Assembly: GCA_029449235.1 (NCBI GenBank)
Contig: JANATG010000005.1
Coordinates: 372,001 to 436,000 of the forward strand
DNA: 64,000 nt
Direction of reading: 5' to 3'
DNA from: Linnemannia schmuckeri
Lineage: Eukaryota; Mortierellomycota; Mortierellomycetes; Mortierellales; Mortierellaceae
The notes beneath the pieces were generated by a model, which did not search any database, had not been told where the DNA came from, and saw only the letters and a program-made list of their open reading frames with translations. The translations under genes and the position numbers were made by a program. This document shows positions 43,534-54,572 of the stretch, piece by piece; the stretch's first letter is position 1; every line of letters begins with the position of its first letter.

Positions 43534-46244
43534 ATGCAACAGAGCCTTATGGTGTTCCCGAATAATAACGACTTCTTCAATGTGACGACTCATGCCCATC
43601 TGGAAGAGAGCGTAGCCACACTTATTCAGCAAGAACAACAACAACAACAGCAGGAAGTAACAGCAACAGCAACATACCACTACCATCACCAACAACATCC
43701 ACAGCAGCAACAGCAGCAGCGCCCCTACCAGCAGCAGAGGTCTTCTCAGCAAATGGAGCATTTTATGCCGTCAGCTTCTTCTTCTCCGATACAAGATTAC
43801 ATCCTGGCTCCTTCCGCGGCCTCTTCTTCTTCTTCCTCTTCACATCATCCTCTTCCTCACCACCCCCATCCCCATCCTCACCACCACTCTCAACAACAAC
43901 AACAGCAACAACTCTTTCATCCACACCAACAACAAACCTCACCACTGTCACACCACCAGTCTCCTCGTCGGCAACGATCCCTTCCTCAACAACAGCAACA
44001 TACTCCCTCCCGCCACTCTCAGACCACCCCCACTGCCTTCCAATCTTATCCTCACAATCAACAACAACAACAACAACAACACCAACACCCACCTACACCG
44101 TCCCCACAACTCCAAAACATGCACTTCCCAATGGTCCTCTCACCAATGATGGTCAATAACATGAGTGCACCTCCATCGCCATCCTACCCAGTCATCAAGA
44201 CTGAGGACCAGGGCGGCATGGAGTACATGATGTATTCTTCGTTCGATCTGCAGTCTCCTCCCATACCTCAGCAGCAACAGCAAGTGGCAGCAGCAGCGGT
44301 GGCAGCAGGGATGGCCCAAGCGACAACAACTGCTCATCACGTTCTCCCCTCTCAACGATCGCCGCACGACCCCTCTCTTTCACAGCATCACCAACAACAA
44401 CAGCGCATGTTGCCCTACGATGAGGTCTCTTTAATGCACCAACAGCAACGACAGCAGCACCACCATCAACAGCAGCAGCAGCAAATGAGGTTGCAGCATC
44501 AGCAGCAACAACAGGCCCTCGAACAACAACACCACCAACAGCAGCAACAGCAGCAACAGTACCAGCAGTATCATCCTTCCCCGCATCAACCGTCGTCGTT
44601 GATATACGACAACTCTTCCTCGTCTCCAGTCGGTGGTCGACCGTCGATTTCCTCTGCAATGTCCCTCTCCATGCCCGTATCCGTCTCGATCCCTGTTAGT
44701 TCCAGCTCCAGCAGTAACACTACTCCTGGTGGTGGCTCGGGATTGATGATGCCCTCCCCTACCTCAGCGAATCCCACCAATTTGTTCACAACATCGTCCA
44801 CGACCACTCCCAACACTGGATCTGCTTCCTCAATACCATTCTTTAACGCCTCACATCCACCACCTACTTCAAACTCTTCGGTTTCGGCCGCGACCACGAC
44901 CACAGCCACTTTCATCAAGGAGGATCCTTCATTGGCAGGAGGCGGAACGGCGGGGTCTCAAAAGCTCAACACAGCTACCATGATTGCCTCCTTCCAACAC
45001 CAAGGAAGTCGCACCTCTTCCTCTACTTCTCATACTACCCATCAACATCATCATCATCAGCAGCAGCAGCAACAACACCCTTACTCCTCCATCTCCACGG
45101 GTGCCGGAACTGGGACTGGAGTGGGATCGATCCATCACCATCACCATCAGCATCCTATTTCTCCAAAACGCCAGAGGACGGACTCGGGCCATCAGGCTCT
45201 CGCCTTGGCTCAATTGTCGCCTGCCTCGATTGAGTCATCTCCTTCAGTAGCAGGGATTGCTCTCTCGGACTTTACCGGTGGACCCTTTTCCTCTCCAACA
45301 GGCGGTTCATCTTCTGCCATTACGAGTGCTACTGGAGCATCATGTGCGACAGCGACGATCATGACGACACCGCATCCTACTACCACTGCTGTCATTGCAA
45401 CATCGTCATCCTCAGCATCGTCACTAGCGACCTCTTCGAAACAGTCCATTTCTGAAACGCTCTCGAGCAGCAGCAGGACGTCGATGAGCGCGACTCGGTC
45501 ACGTCTTGGAAAGGAGTCCCGGATCACCAAGGTCACCAAAGCCAATACCATGATGTCGTCTCCTTCCTCGTTTTCGGCAATGACGACTGGCAAAGCTGTG
45601 GCGACACCGGCTACCAGGACATCATCTCGGCGCACGGCTTCGATTGCTCGAGCAAACGTTACAGTGACCATGGCGACCGTTGCACCCCCCATGCATGCCA
45701 CCTCCATGTTCGGATCTTCATCCTCCTCCATGTCCCGAGCATTTAATCAGCATCCTACACCAGCTCTCCTGCAGCCCATGATGATCATGGACCCCACCAC
45801 CGCTCATCTCGCTCCTTCTGTCAGTCTCACTACTACTCCAATGCCAGCACCAACGGGCAACGTCACCCATCCACGTCGCGCAGCCCAGAACCGAGCCGCA
45901 CAACGGACATTTCGAAACCGTCGCAAGGCATACATCAAGGATATGGAACAACGCGTCCTGGAGTTGGACCAGACCCGCCGCAGGATGGAAGAGGTCCAGG
46001 CTGAAAACCGAGAGATCTGGAGACGATTCCGCGTGCTCGAGGGGTTGATTTCTCAGCATGGGTTGCCGCTTCCCAACTTTCCTGTTTTAACTTTGACTTC
46101 TGTGCCCAGTCCTAATGCCACGGCGGGGGCGGGAGGATCAGCAGGTGCTGGTGCAGGTGGAAGTGGAAGGCATTCGGGATCGGAGGTGGAGGATGAGAAT
46201 AGGGGTTCTTCGTCCTCCTCGGCATTGCGCCAACAGCAGCAGCG

Positions 46245-46278
<34 letters not shown>

Positions 46279-46371
46279 CAGAAGAGTGGAGATGATGAGG
46301 ATGATGAGGACGATGAGGAAGACGCTAATGACGATCGGATTCAGGAACTCGATATCCGCCATCCACTCTAG
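43534..46371 (+). CDS. AP-1-like bZIP transcription factor (Yap/Pap1 class), poly-Gln rich
   Basis: A single open frame of 945 aa from MQQSLMVFPNNNDF. The basic region lies at about residues 781-805 and contains NRAAQRTFR, the NxxAQxxFR signature of the fungal Yap1/Pap1 class that binds TTACTAA-like sites; a leucine zipper follows to about residue 850 (DMEQRVLELD..ENREIWRRFRVLE). The N-terminal 770 residues are mostly Gln, His, Ser, Thr and Pro, with many CAG/CAA runs. The C-terminal tail has a second poly-Gln run and an acidic stretch (DDEDDEDDEEDANDD). I do not see the paired cysteine-rich domains that give Yap1 its redox-sensitive nuclear export, so an oxidative-stress role should not be assumed. 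Placing the bZIP near the C-terminus differs from Yap1, where it is N-terminal. The start may be internal if a leader exon exists. Confidence 0.9.
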
Positions 46372-46758
46372 ATATACCCCACCTCGTCTCCTCCCCTCTT
46401 TTCTTCTCCACTCCACTCTTCTTTTCGTTTACTCATTTATTGTCATTTACTTTGTTATTTTTTTTCTCACCTATTATTGACACCTCAAAAAATTCAATCT
46501 CTTCATAGCTATCTTGTCCTTTTCAATCCTTTTGTTTTTCTCTTTTGCTTTTCTCTTTTGCTTGTAACCATACATTAAAAATATCATCCATGTATTTCAT
46601 AACCAACAACAAACTCATCTTTTGATTTGTTTTTTTTTGCGATCGTACAGTAGTGTTTTGGTAATCGTCCTTCACTGCCACATTGACCGATCATTCTCTT
46701 CTTTGGAGTTTAGGCACTGATTGCCTTTTGCTTATATTATTTCCGTCCTACCTCTCCC

Positions 46759-46793
<35 letters not shown>

Positions 46794-47188
46794 CCCGCCA
46801 ATTCTTGGCCATCTTTGTTGTTTAGGACTGACCTGTATCCAAACCAACAAAGCAGCAAGCAAACTTGCACATGTCATTTCTCCACCGGTGCAACAAAAAC
46901 TACCAACAACCTAAAGATGTCACAGCGCTCGCATTTTTTTTTTTTTTGTTTTTGAAAAATAAATCGTCTTTCATCGTCTGAATGTTTTTTTTTATTCAAT
47001 GTGTTTTTTTGAGAAAAAGATGCGGGTATATATACAGGTGAGGGGGGGTTGGTGGCGTTCAAGGAGGAATAAAGCTGCACTAGCATTGCGTTAAAAAAAA
47101 ACAACATCAAAAGAAATCAAAAAAGTGCTGAAACCATAACAACGCGAAATAATAGTAACATAAAGAAAAACAATACAAAGAAGCTTAT
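46372..47188. other. Convergent 3' region, bZIP / phosphatase
   Basis: About 800 bp between stop codons. Contains T30 (46764-46793), several shorter T and A runs, and ATTAAA/AATAAA-like signals on both strands. No gene seen. Confidence 0.5.
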
Positions 47189-49798
47189 TCATCCCTCCAT
47201 CCGCAGGGCTTGATAGAGATCTCCAAAGGTCCTAGTGGTAGTCTCCAACAGAGGAGGGGAACAAGGCCGTGGCGAAAAGATAAACTCTGGCTCATTCCCG
47301 GCATTGGCCGTCGTCGTTGTCGTGGCAGGAGTCGTGGCTGTAGTGGGAGTGGGTGGAACACTGACGCCAGCACTGGTAGCTCCCTGGCCGTGGATCATCA
47401 TTCTCCCCAGCTCACGCGCCTGCAACTGCCCATCGGCTGTCGTCATCACATCGCTACCGGAAGTGGTGCTGCTGTTGCTCTTGTGAGACATGGATGAGAG
47501 GCATTCGATCTGGTTGCTGCTCGATTCTTGTTGTTGCGACTGCGCGAACGCAGGAGAAGAAGGGGAAGAAGGAGAACTCAAGTGGCTAGACCAACGACGA
47601 GTGAGGACCGAAGCCAAAGACTGGATGACTGCCGCCTTCTTGGTCTTTGTGTGTGTCGATCCCGTAGGAGTCGAAGGAGTTGTAGGCGTCGAAGGGGGCA
47701 TCATCATCATCAACAACGAAGACGTCGAACCCTTTCTCGCAGTCCCAAATCCGGGTGTAGTAGGCGAAGGAGCCACCATCGCCACGGGCGCAATGGGTGT
47801 AGATGGCATTGTTGGCATCGTAGGAGCTAAGGTGAGTTTGTAGCCTGCAGATCGAGGAGTAGTCGGTTGGAGAGGCGAGTCGGGGATAGCCTGCGAGATG
47901 GACGTAGAAGAAGCCGAGGATGTCGACGAAGGTCTTGAATGGCTCGAAGTTGCGAATGAAGAAACCGAAGATGATGACGAAGAGAGAGACAAGGCTGGAG
48001 GCAACTGTTGTTGGTGTTGGCGTCTGGAGCTAATACCCGAGGGGGCGGTCGCAAAGGCAGGCATGGGAGGCGAGAGTCTTGTTGGTGTTGAGGGGACTGG
48101 AGATGAGTTCGACAGGGCCGAGAGAGGAGTATAGACCATATCGGGAGTCCTGAACTCTCGAGTGTGAGTATGGATCGACACACCCTCAGGGTATTGCTGA
48201 ATCGGTAGCAATGCTGAAGATGATGCCTGGTGCTGCTGGTGCTGGTGCTGGTGCTTAGGCATGTTCGTAGACTGCAGTTGAAGTCTTGTCTTTGGGACTG
48301 GACCCATCGTCGTAGGAGTTGAAACGGAAGAAGAGGCAGCAGTAACAGGGGTAATAGCAGAAGAGTTCGAGAATGAGAACCGGTCGGTCATGGGAGTCTG
48401 AGGAATAGGGACCGATGATAAGTAAATGGACGACCGGGGACGGGTTGTGACCGGAGGCAACACCTTCACAGGTGCAACCGGTGCTGATGTCATTGCTGCA
48501 ATGGGTGAAGATGCTGGGGTATCGAGATCCATATTCTCAGTCGGGTATGGATACTCCTCCTCGTCCTCATCCATATACATCGGACTCTTCTTCATATTGC
48601 TGTTGCTGGTGTTTAGAGACTTTTCAAACTCGGAAAGCTGGTACATAAGACTCATATTGGGCGAGATGACAGCGGAGCGGGCCTTGACCAGCTCATAGGC
48701 GTCTGTCAGGCCCATTTGGAGCGTTTTCATCACATAGGCGATGACAAGCGAGGCCGATCGAGAGACACCCAATTGACAGTGCACAAGCACCTTACCACCT
48801 CTCGTCTTGGCCTCCTCGATATATTCGAACGCCAAGGGGAATTCGCTCCGGAGGTTCGGTTGGTGGTGAGTCCAAGAGAGAGACTTGTAGTGGATCGAGT
48901 TGCCCGAATGGGGATCCAGAACAACCCTATCCCCTCCTTCTCCAAGGATAGGTTTCCGTGAGGTAGGGAGCTGTAGTAGTTGTTGCTGCTGTTGCTCCTG
49001 TTGAGTGATTTCGACGGCGACGTTGAGGACAGCGGTGATCCCCAGACGTGATAACACCTTAACATCTGTGGCGTTATGTTCAGCTCCCAGGTAGAGGTGT
49101 GGGAGAACGCAGACAGGCTCGGACGTGTAGGGCGAGGCAGCTCCACACTCGGCGCTAAAGTCGGCAAAGTAGGCCGAGATGGGACGGTGGGTTGAGGAAG
49201 GGTTGGTCGATAGGGGTAGGCGAGGCGTGGGCAGGGCCTGGTCGAGCAAGAGTTGACTATGTCGTCTCGAGTCTGTTGTGGATGAAGTGGAAGTGGTGGC
49301 GGTGATGGCGGGTGCTGCTGTTGAGGTGCCGATAGTAATTGTGGAGGATGGGTGGGAGTGAGAGTGGGACAAGGCAGAAGACAGGGGGGCGGGGGTGAAG
49401 GGACGCCTTGAGGATAGGGAGGAAGTTGGAGGGAAGGAAGGAGACGAGGCAGAGGCCATGGCTGCGAGCGACTCGAGCTTTCCAGGGGAAGGAGGCACGA
49501 GCAACGAGAGCCGTTTTGAGTTGCGGGTCTTTTTCACATCCTGGGCGAGGAGTGGCCGTTGCAGTGAGAACGAGTGTGAGGTTGGACGAACCATCGCCGG
49601 TGGCGGGCTGAGTGAGGTCGTTGTGGAAGATGATGATGAAAGAGGAGATGTGGTAGGTGTTGTCGCTGAGGCTAAGGCTGAAGAAGAGGAAGGAGGAGAA
49701 GAGGTGAAGGGGGAAGGAGATGTGAAGCGTGGTGTAGGCATCTCGGAGATCGAGTGAAGGTCGATGGATGATGGTTCGCAGACGCTGTATGGAGGCAT
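47189..49798 (-). CDS. Dual-specificity (MAP kinase) phosphatase, Msg5/Sdp1-like
   Basis: A single-exon frame of 869 aa. The catalytic domain spans about residues 228-395: it opens CVLPHLYLGAEHNATD, and the active-site loop is VLVHCQLGVSRSASLVIAY with Cys341 and Arg347. It ends LSEFEKSL. The segment KSLSWTHHQPNL, where many dual-specificity phosphatases carry a general-acid Asp, instead has a W-x-H pattern like the yeast Msg5/Sdp1 group, supporting assignment to fungal MAPK phosphatases that inactivate cell-wall or mating MAPKs. The N-terminal ~225 and C-terminal ~470 residues are Ser/Thr/Pro-rich and probably disordered; short basic-hydrophobic stretches there may be MAPK docking sites (inference). 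In-frame poly-Gln (QQEQQQQQLL) sits inside the catalytic domain between the first helix and the WxH segment, an unusual place. Start chosen at the first Met of the frame. Confidence 0.9.
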   Translation of the reverse strand: MPPYSVCEPSSIDLHSISEMPTPRFTSPSPFTSSPPSSSSALASATTPTTSPLSSSSSTTTSLSPPPAMVRPTSHSFSLQRPLLAQDVKKTRNSKRLSLLVPPSPGKLESLAAMASASSPSFPPTSSLSSRRPFTPAPLSSALSHSHSHPSSTITIGTSTAAPAITATTSTSSTTDSRRHSQLLLDQALPTPRLPLSTNPSSTHRPISAYFADFSAECGAASPYTSEPVCVLPHLYLGAEHNATDVKVLSRLGITAVLNVAVEITQQEQQQQQLLQLPTSRKPILGEGGDRVVLDPHSGNSIHYKSLSWTHHQPNLRSEFPLAFEYIEEAKTRGGKVLVHCQLGVSRSASLVIAYVMKTLQMGLTDAYELVKARSAVISPNMSLMYQLSEFEKSLNTSNSNMKKSPMYMDEDEEEYPYPTENMDLDTPASSPIAAMTSAPVAPVKVLPPVTTRPRSSIYLSSVPIPQTPMTDRFSFSNSSAITPVTAASSSVSTPTTMGPVPKTRLQLQSTNMPKHQHQHQQHQASSSALLPIQQYPEGVSIHTHTREFRTPDMVYTPLSALSNSSPVPSTPTRLSPPMPAFATAPSGISSRRQHQQQLPPALSLSSSSSSVSSFATSSHSRPSSTSSASSTSISQAIPDSPLQPTTPRSAGYKLTLAPTMPTMPSTPIAPVAMVAPSPTTPGFGTARKGSTSSLLMMMMPPSTPTTPSTPTGSTHTKTKKAAVIQSLASVLTRRWSSHLSSPSSPSSPAFAQSQQQESSSNQIECLSSMSHKSNSSTTSGSDVMTTADGQLQARELGRMMIHGQGATSAGVSVPPTPTTATTPATTTTTANAGNEPEFIFSPRPCSPPLLETTTRTFGDLYQALRMEG

Positions 49799-49812
49799 GA
49801 TGATATGAATGT

Positions 49813-49866
49813 GATATGTATGTGTGTATGTATGTATGCGAGAGAGAGAGAGTGTGTGTGTGTGGT
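49813..49866 (+). repeat. Compound (GTAT)n-(GA)n-(GT)n microsatellite
   Basis: GTATGTGTGTATGTATG, then GAGAGAGAGA, then GTGTGTGTGT, about 10-60 bp upstream of the phosphatase start codon on the minus strand. Confidence 0.88.
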
Positions 49867-50365
49867 GGTGTTATGCGTGCGTGGGATGATATGCCGATGA
49901 GAGATGCTAGTAATGATGGTAATGAACAGATTATGCTACGTAGATGGGGATCGATAGAGAAGAGAGAGAAGAGGAAGAAAAAGAGAAAAAAGAGGATTAG
50001 AAAGATGTGGTTTAAAGGGTATTCAGGTGTAGTAGAAATGCGGTGAGTTATTATTTGCATGCTAATGTCGCTGACTCCAACAGTGTGAAACAAGGGAGAG
50101 GATTGAGGAGGAAGAAGAAGATGAGGAGAAGAATGGGAAAAGGGAGCATTGGATTGGATTATGGACTCTCTTCTTGTCTGCCTAGTAGAGCCACAGACAG
50201 GCATTATGATCCAGAGCAGCACAGATAAAAGAGAGACGAGAACACACCAATTGAAGAGAAACAGTAAGCATGCAAAATAGGATGATGATGAGCAGCAGGC
50301 AGGCAAGGATGAGACAGTTTGGAAGCGGAGGCAGGAGTCGGGAATGATATCGAAAAAAGGGTGTG

Positions 50366-50407
50366 CAATGTGTATGTGTATGTGTATGTATATGTATATG
50401 TATGTAA
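50366..50407 (+). repeat. (TGTATG)n microsatellite
   Basis: TGTATGTGTATGTG and TATATGTATATG units in tandem. Confidence 0.88.
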
Positions 50408-53400
50408 TGTTGAGTTATGGACAGCAACAAGAAGGGTTGGATGGACAACTGAACAATGCATACATAAAAATGCTCCTTCTTGTTGCAAGTTTGATTTGCC
50501 TCGGGCTGCAGAAAAACGAGGTGAGTGAGAGTGTGATTGAGGGGAGAGAGAGAGTGAGAGAAAGGAAAGTGAAGAAAGGCAGGAGAGAGAAAAGGAGGAA
50601 GAGAGAGAGAGCGTGATTGTGATTAAGCTGGTAGCCAACCTATACCTCGTGTGTGCGTAAATGTGGTTGTACTTGTGGTAGTGAAGAAAAGGAAAAAAGA
50701 GTATGAGGTACAATAAAAGGATGAGAAGAATAAATGAGTGGTATGGATACAAGCTGACAAGCGGTGTGCGTATATTGTTGGATATGGATATGGATATTGA
50801 CTGAAACGAATAAAGGGAACACAAGAAAAACGAAATGGACACAGAGTGCGTTTATGGAGAAGAAGAGTATGATGAGATGAAAGAGAGAAAGAGAAGAACG
50901 AAGGAAGGAAAGTGGGGGGCAAAATGGAAAAAAGGGAAGGAAATGGTGCAAAAAAAAAAAAAAAAAAAAAAAAAAACACAACTGTCTACCCCACGGAGAA
51001 CTCATTTGGACAGAAAACCTTGCCCTGACTATTTCTTTTTTTTCTTTTCGAACCTGACATGGCCACATTTCTCTCACCCTTTCTTGAACGTGCAACAAAC
51101 TAATACAAACACTCCACCCCAGCTAACCAACCAGTTAGTCCATTCTCTAGAAAAAAAGTGATCCTCAAACAGTTTCGAAACTGGGCAGCAAGCAAAATAA
51201 AGGAGTGGCCTTCTAAAGGGCCTAAAGAGCCGAGAATAGAATCAGCCTCGTTAACAGTTTTGGCCTCTCTTGATATTTCCATTGTTCATTGGGAGCTTAG
51301 GCACTCCGGAGTGTCCGAGGATTATTACAAAAAATAAAGAAGGAAGGGGAGGAGGAAAAAAAAAGGATCATATTATTCCCCATAAAGAATGACGATGATG
51401 AATGATACCGCTGACGATATGGTCATAGAGAGAAGGGGTGCCCTGGGTGGTGGTGTTTTAGGCTGACAGTTGGACTGTTGGACTGTTGAGCAGGTGAGTT
51501 CAGGTGAGCGGGCAGGGTAGGTAAGGGCAATAATGGCAGCTGGATGGAGATGAGATAGCTTAGTCGGTTATTGTTGTTGTTATCCCGCTTGCAAGCTAGA
51601 CTATGTTCTTCTCCAGCCTCCCTCTTCCTTCCGTCGCTGTGCATCGATCCATTCATCCGAAAATTGGATAAGTAGGATGGCAGTGCCAAGTGTCCCAATC
51701 CCAATCTACCTCGAAATTAAATATTATGCAAAAAAAAGAGGCGCCGAGACACACACACGCTACTAGACACAAGAAGCGGAGCAAAGCGATGTCCCTGCCA
51801 TAGACAGACGCTAAGCACAAATAATAATAAATAGCCGAGAGAACTAAAAAACAATACCATCTCTCTCGAATATCAAAAAAGAAGAAAGATGGACAAAACA
51901 TACTTCGTGAAAAGGGACACCTGCAGAATACATGAGAAAAGATTGCGAGGAGTGGGAGGAGTGCGAGGAGGAAGGGTGTGGGTGTGAATTGATTTGATGG
52001 ATATGTCCCTTGCCCTTATTCGTTTGTTCGTTTGGTTTGTTCGTTTCACTGGTTTTCGTTCTGTGTCTCTCTCCCTCTTTTTGGATGCCTCTCAGGGACT
52101 CTATCCTGTTCTGTTTGTTTTTTTTAGCGTGCCAATCGAAAATGAAATTTGATTATTAAAAAAGGGGGGGGGACTGGTGTACAGTCGTTGTTGTTAGTGT
52201 TGATATTATTGACCGCTATGCCTGCTGTTGTCTTCTCTCTCATTCTTACTCTTACTCGTGTGTGTGGTTGTAAATAAAGATAGGGAGGGAGACAACAAAA
52301 AGGAAGGAGGGCTGCAGGACGGTCGGTTGACTTCCAGGGGTAGGAGATAGGAGAGGGGTAGTTAAAATGGGAAAAAAAAGAAGGATGCCATTGTGATATG
52401 CAAATATACAATAAAGTACACGAAACAGGAGGTGCACCCACGGCGATGATCGAACTGCGTCAGCCGGCAGCAAGGACATATACTGAAGGAGTAATGGGTA
52501 TTTTCATTGCAATTGCAGGCACTGCCTCCTTCTATTTCTCTTTCTCTCTCGCCCCCTTTCATCTCTTATCCGGTTCTACATAGCGCTCAAGCAATCTCCT
52601 TTTTGCTAGGTTGAGCTGCATCACTTCGATCATGCATTGTCATTCTTGTCGTATGCTACCATGTGCATAGGTGCATGGATTGGTAGTAGATTGTTGTCTT
52701 GTCCTTGTTTGTTTGTTGTTGTTGATGCGAAGTGAAGAGAGGGAGTATGAAAGATCTAGCGAATGCAATAAACAGATATTGGCACTAAAGAAAACGAAGC
52801 GCTGGGATCGTGCTAAACTCGTTGGAGATGGACTCGATTCCCAGACAAATTGGAGCCAATTATCCTTCTTCTTCTTTGCTACTTGCTGTTGCTTGTTGTA
52901 ACGGAATAGGATCATTGTTTTTTGTTGTTGATGTTGGAGGAAAAGTGGGGATAAATTGTTTCAGGGAAGTAGAACTGGGCGAAGGAAGTGAAAAGGTGGT
53001 GGACTGAGCGTCCTTAGTGGAAGTAAGAACCGTTGCGCGAGGAGTGAGCGGGGGCAATGTGTGTTGTATAATGTGAGTGTGAGCGAGTGCGCCTACCTGT
53101 CGTCGTTGTTGATGTCGGAGGTGGAGGAGGAATGAGATTCAACGAGGTTGGTTGTGAATGAGAGAGTGTTGGGCGGGAAGAATATACAGGGTGTGAAGGA
53201 AGGCGGGAGGACGCCAGGGTATGTGTGAGAGAGAGAGATATGAGAGCAATAGTACAAAGAGAAGGAGGTGGATGGGAGTGGATGAGAAAGAGAAGGATGA
53301 GCGATGAAGAGAGTGGGTGAGGATGGAATGAATGAAGAGAAAGAAGTAAGGAAGGGAAAGAAGTGTGAGCAGCAGGGACTCGAGAAGAGAAAGAAAAAGA

Positions 53401-54572
53401 GGTAAAACCCGCCTTTGTGTTTGAGGAAACAATTGAAGCAGAGAGCGGGCGCCGAGCAGCTGAGAGAGAAAAATAAAAAAAAAAAATACTGTACCGGACA
53501 CACCTACAGTATGCAACCCAGCAAGGCACCATCACAGAGAAATGATATATATATTAGAACAGAGGCTGCGGTCATTAGCCAATAGGATCCCATAGTTTAA
53601 ATTAGCAAGAAAAAAACTGCTTGTCATCCCAATTTGTTTGTGGTTAAAAAAAAACTTTTCTGTTATTGAACGCGTTTTGGTTATCCTTCTTGGTGGACAC
53701 ACTCGCCTTTCGATAAATAGCAAAGGCGTGGATAAGATTGTGATAGATACGCATTTTTATCCAGATATGTATGTATGTACGCATGGGAGAAAGGTAAGCT
53801 AGGTTCTTCATGCAGTGACTCTACGATAACTGGATGGCGCTGCACACCAACCCAATTGCCTTGACTGGAGAGTGAAGAAGGGCGCCGAGAAGACCAGGCA
53901 CTCTGCACGTGATCTAAACTAAAATGAGACTGCCTTTTTTTTTTTCTCTCTTTCTTTCTCTCCTTTTTGCCCCTTGACAGGCAGACAGACAGTATGTCTC
54001 GCACCGCATTCAAGCTTTGGGCGCTTGCTTTTTCTCCCTCCAACCTATTTCTCCCTCTGCTCTCCTTACCTTCATACTGTTCTTTTCCTTAACCTTTCTT
54101 TATCCTCACTGTACACACACACCCTCAACTGCCATGGACACAACGTAACATTTGCTATTTGTCTTCATGGTCATTCCTCATTTATGTCTCCTCTATTATT
54201 TTATATTCTCATTTGAAGTTTCAAACTCACCCTTCTTTTTATCCTTTTACCACCATGTACTTTGGGAACAGACCTAGAAGAAGATAAGCCCAGCGCCGTT
54301 TCGACTCTTGCTTCGACTTGACCTTTACTCACACAACTCCATTCATAACCCTCTCAACAGCAACCTTCCACCGCCCAGCCTGTCTCCTTAGCCACCCTTA
54401 AGCACCTTTCGCACCCCTTGAACACCATTCACTCCTCCGAAACACGCCCGTCACTCAAAACTCAACAAGCTCTTTTCTCACCCTTCCATCCTCTCATCCC
54501 AGCCACTCCTTCCTCTCTAGTCACACACATTCAACCCCTACACTCAAAGACATCGACAGAAAAGGGAGGCTA

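Larger units (their letters stand above)
49799..54572. other. 4.8-kb divergent intergenic region, phosphatase / Gid4
   Basis: The left part is purine-rich on + (49950-50130, 50520-50620, 50850-50940), matching the minus-strand phosphatase; the right part (53940-54540) is pyrimidine-rich on +, matching Gid4. It holds (GT)n/(GTAT)n at 49813-49866, a second (TATGTG)n at about 50368-50406, A26 at about 50950-50976, and many short runs. 53100-53460 is another purine-rich block. I found no supported gene. Confidence 0.5.

Noticed and set aside
49257..50306. 349-residue minus-strand frame overlapping the phosphatase start
   Set aside because: Its right half is promoter tract and its left half is the phosphatase gene read in the wrong frame.
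50204..51098. Minus-strand frames of 118-212 residues
   Set aside because: Translations of microsatellites and purine tracts upstream of the phosphatase; no motif.
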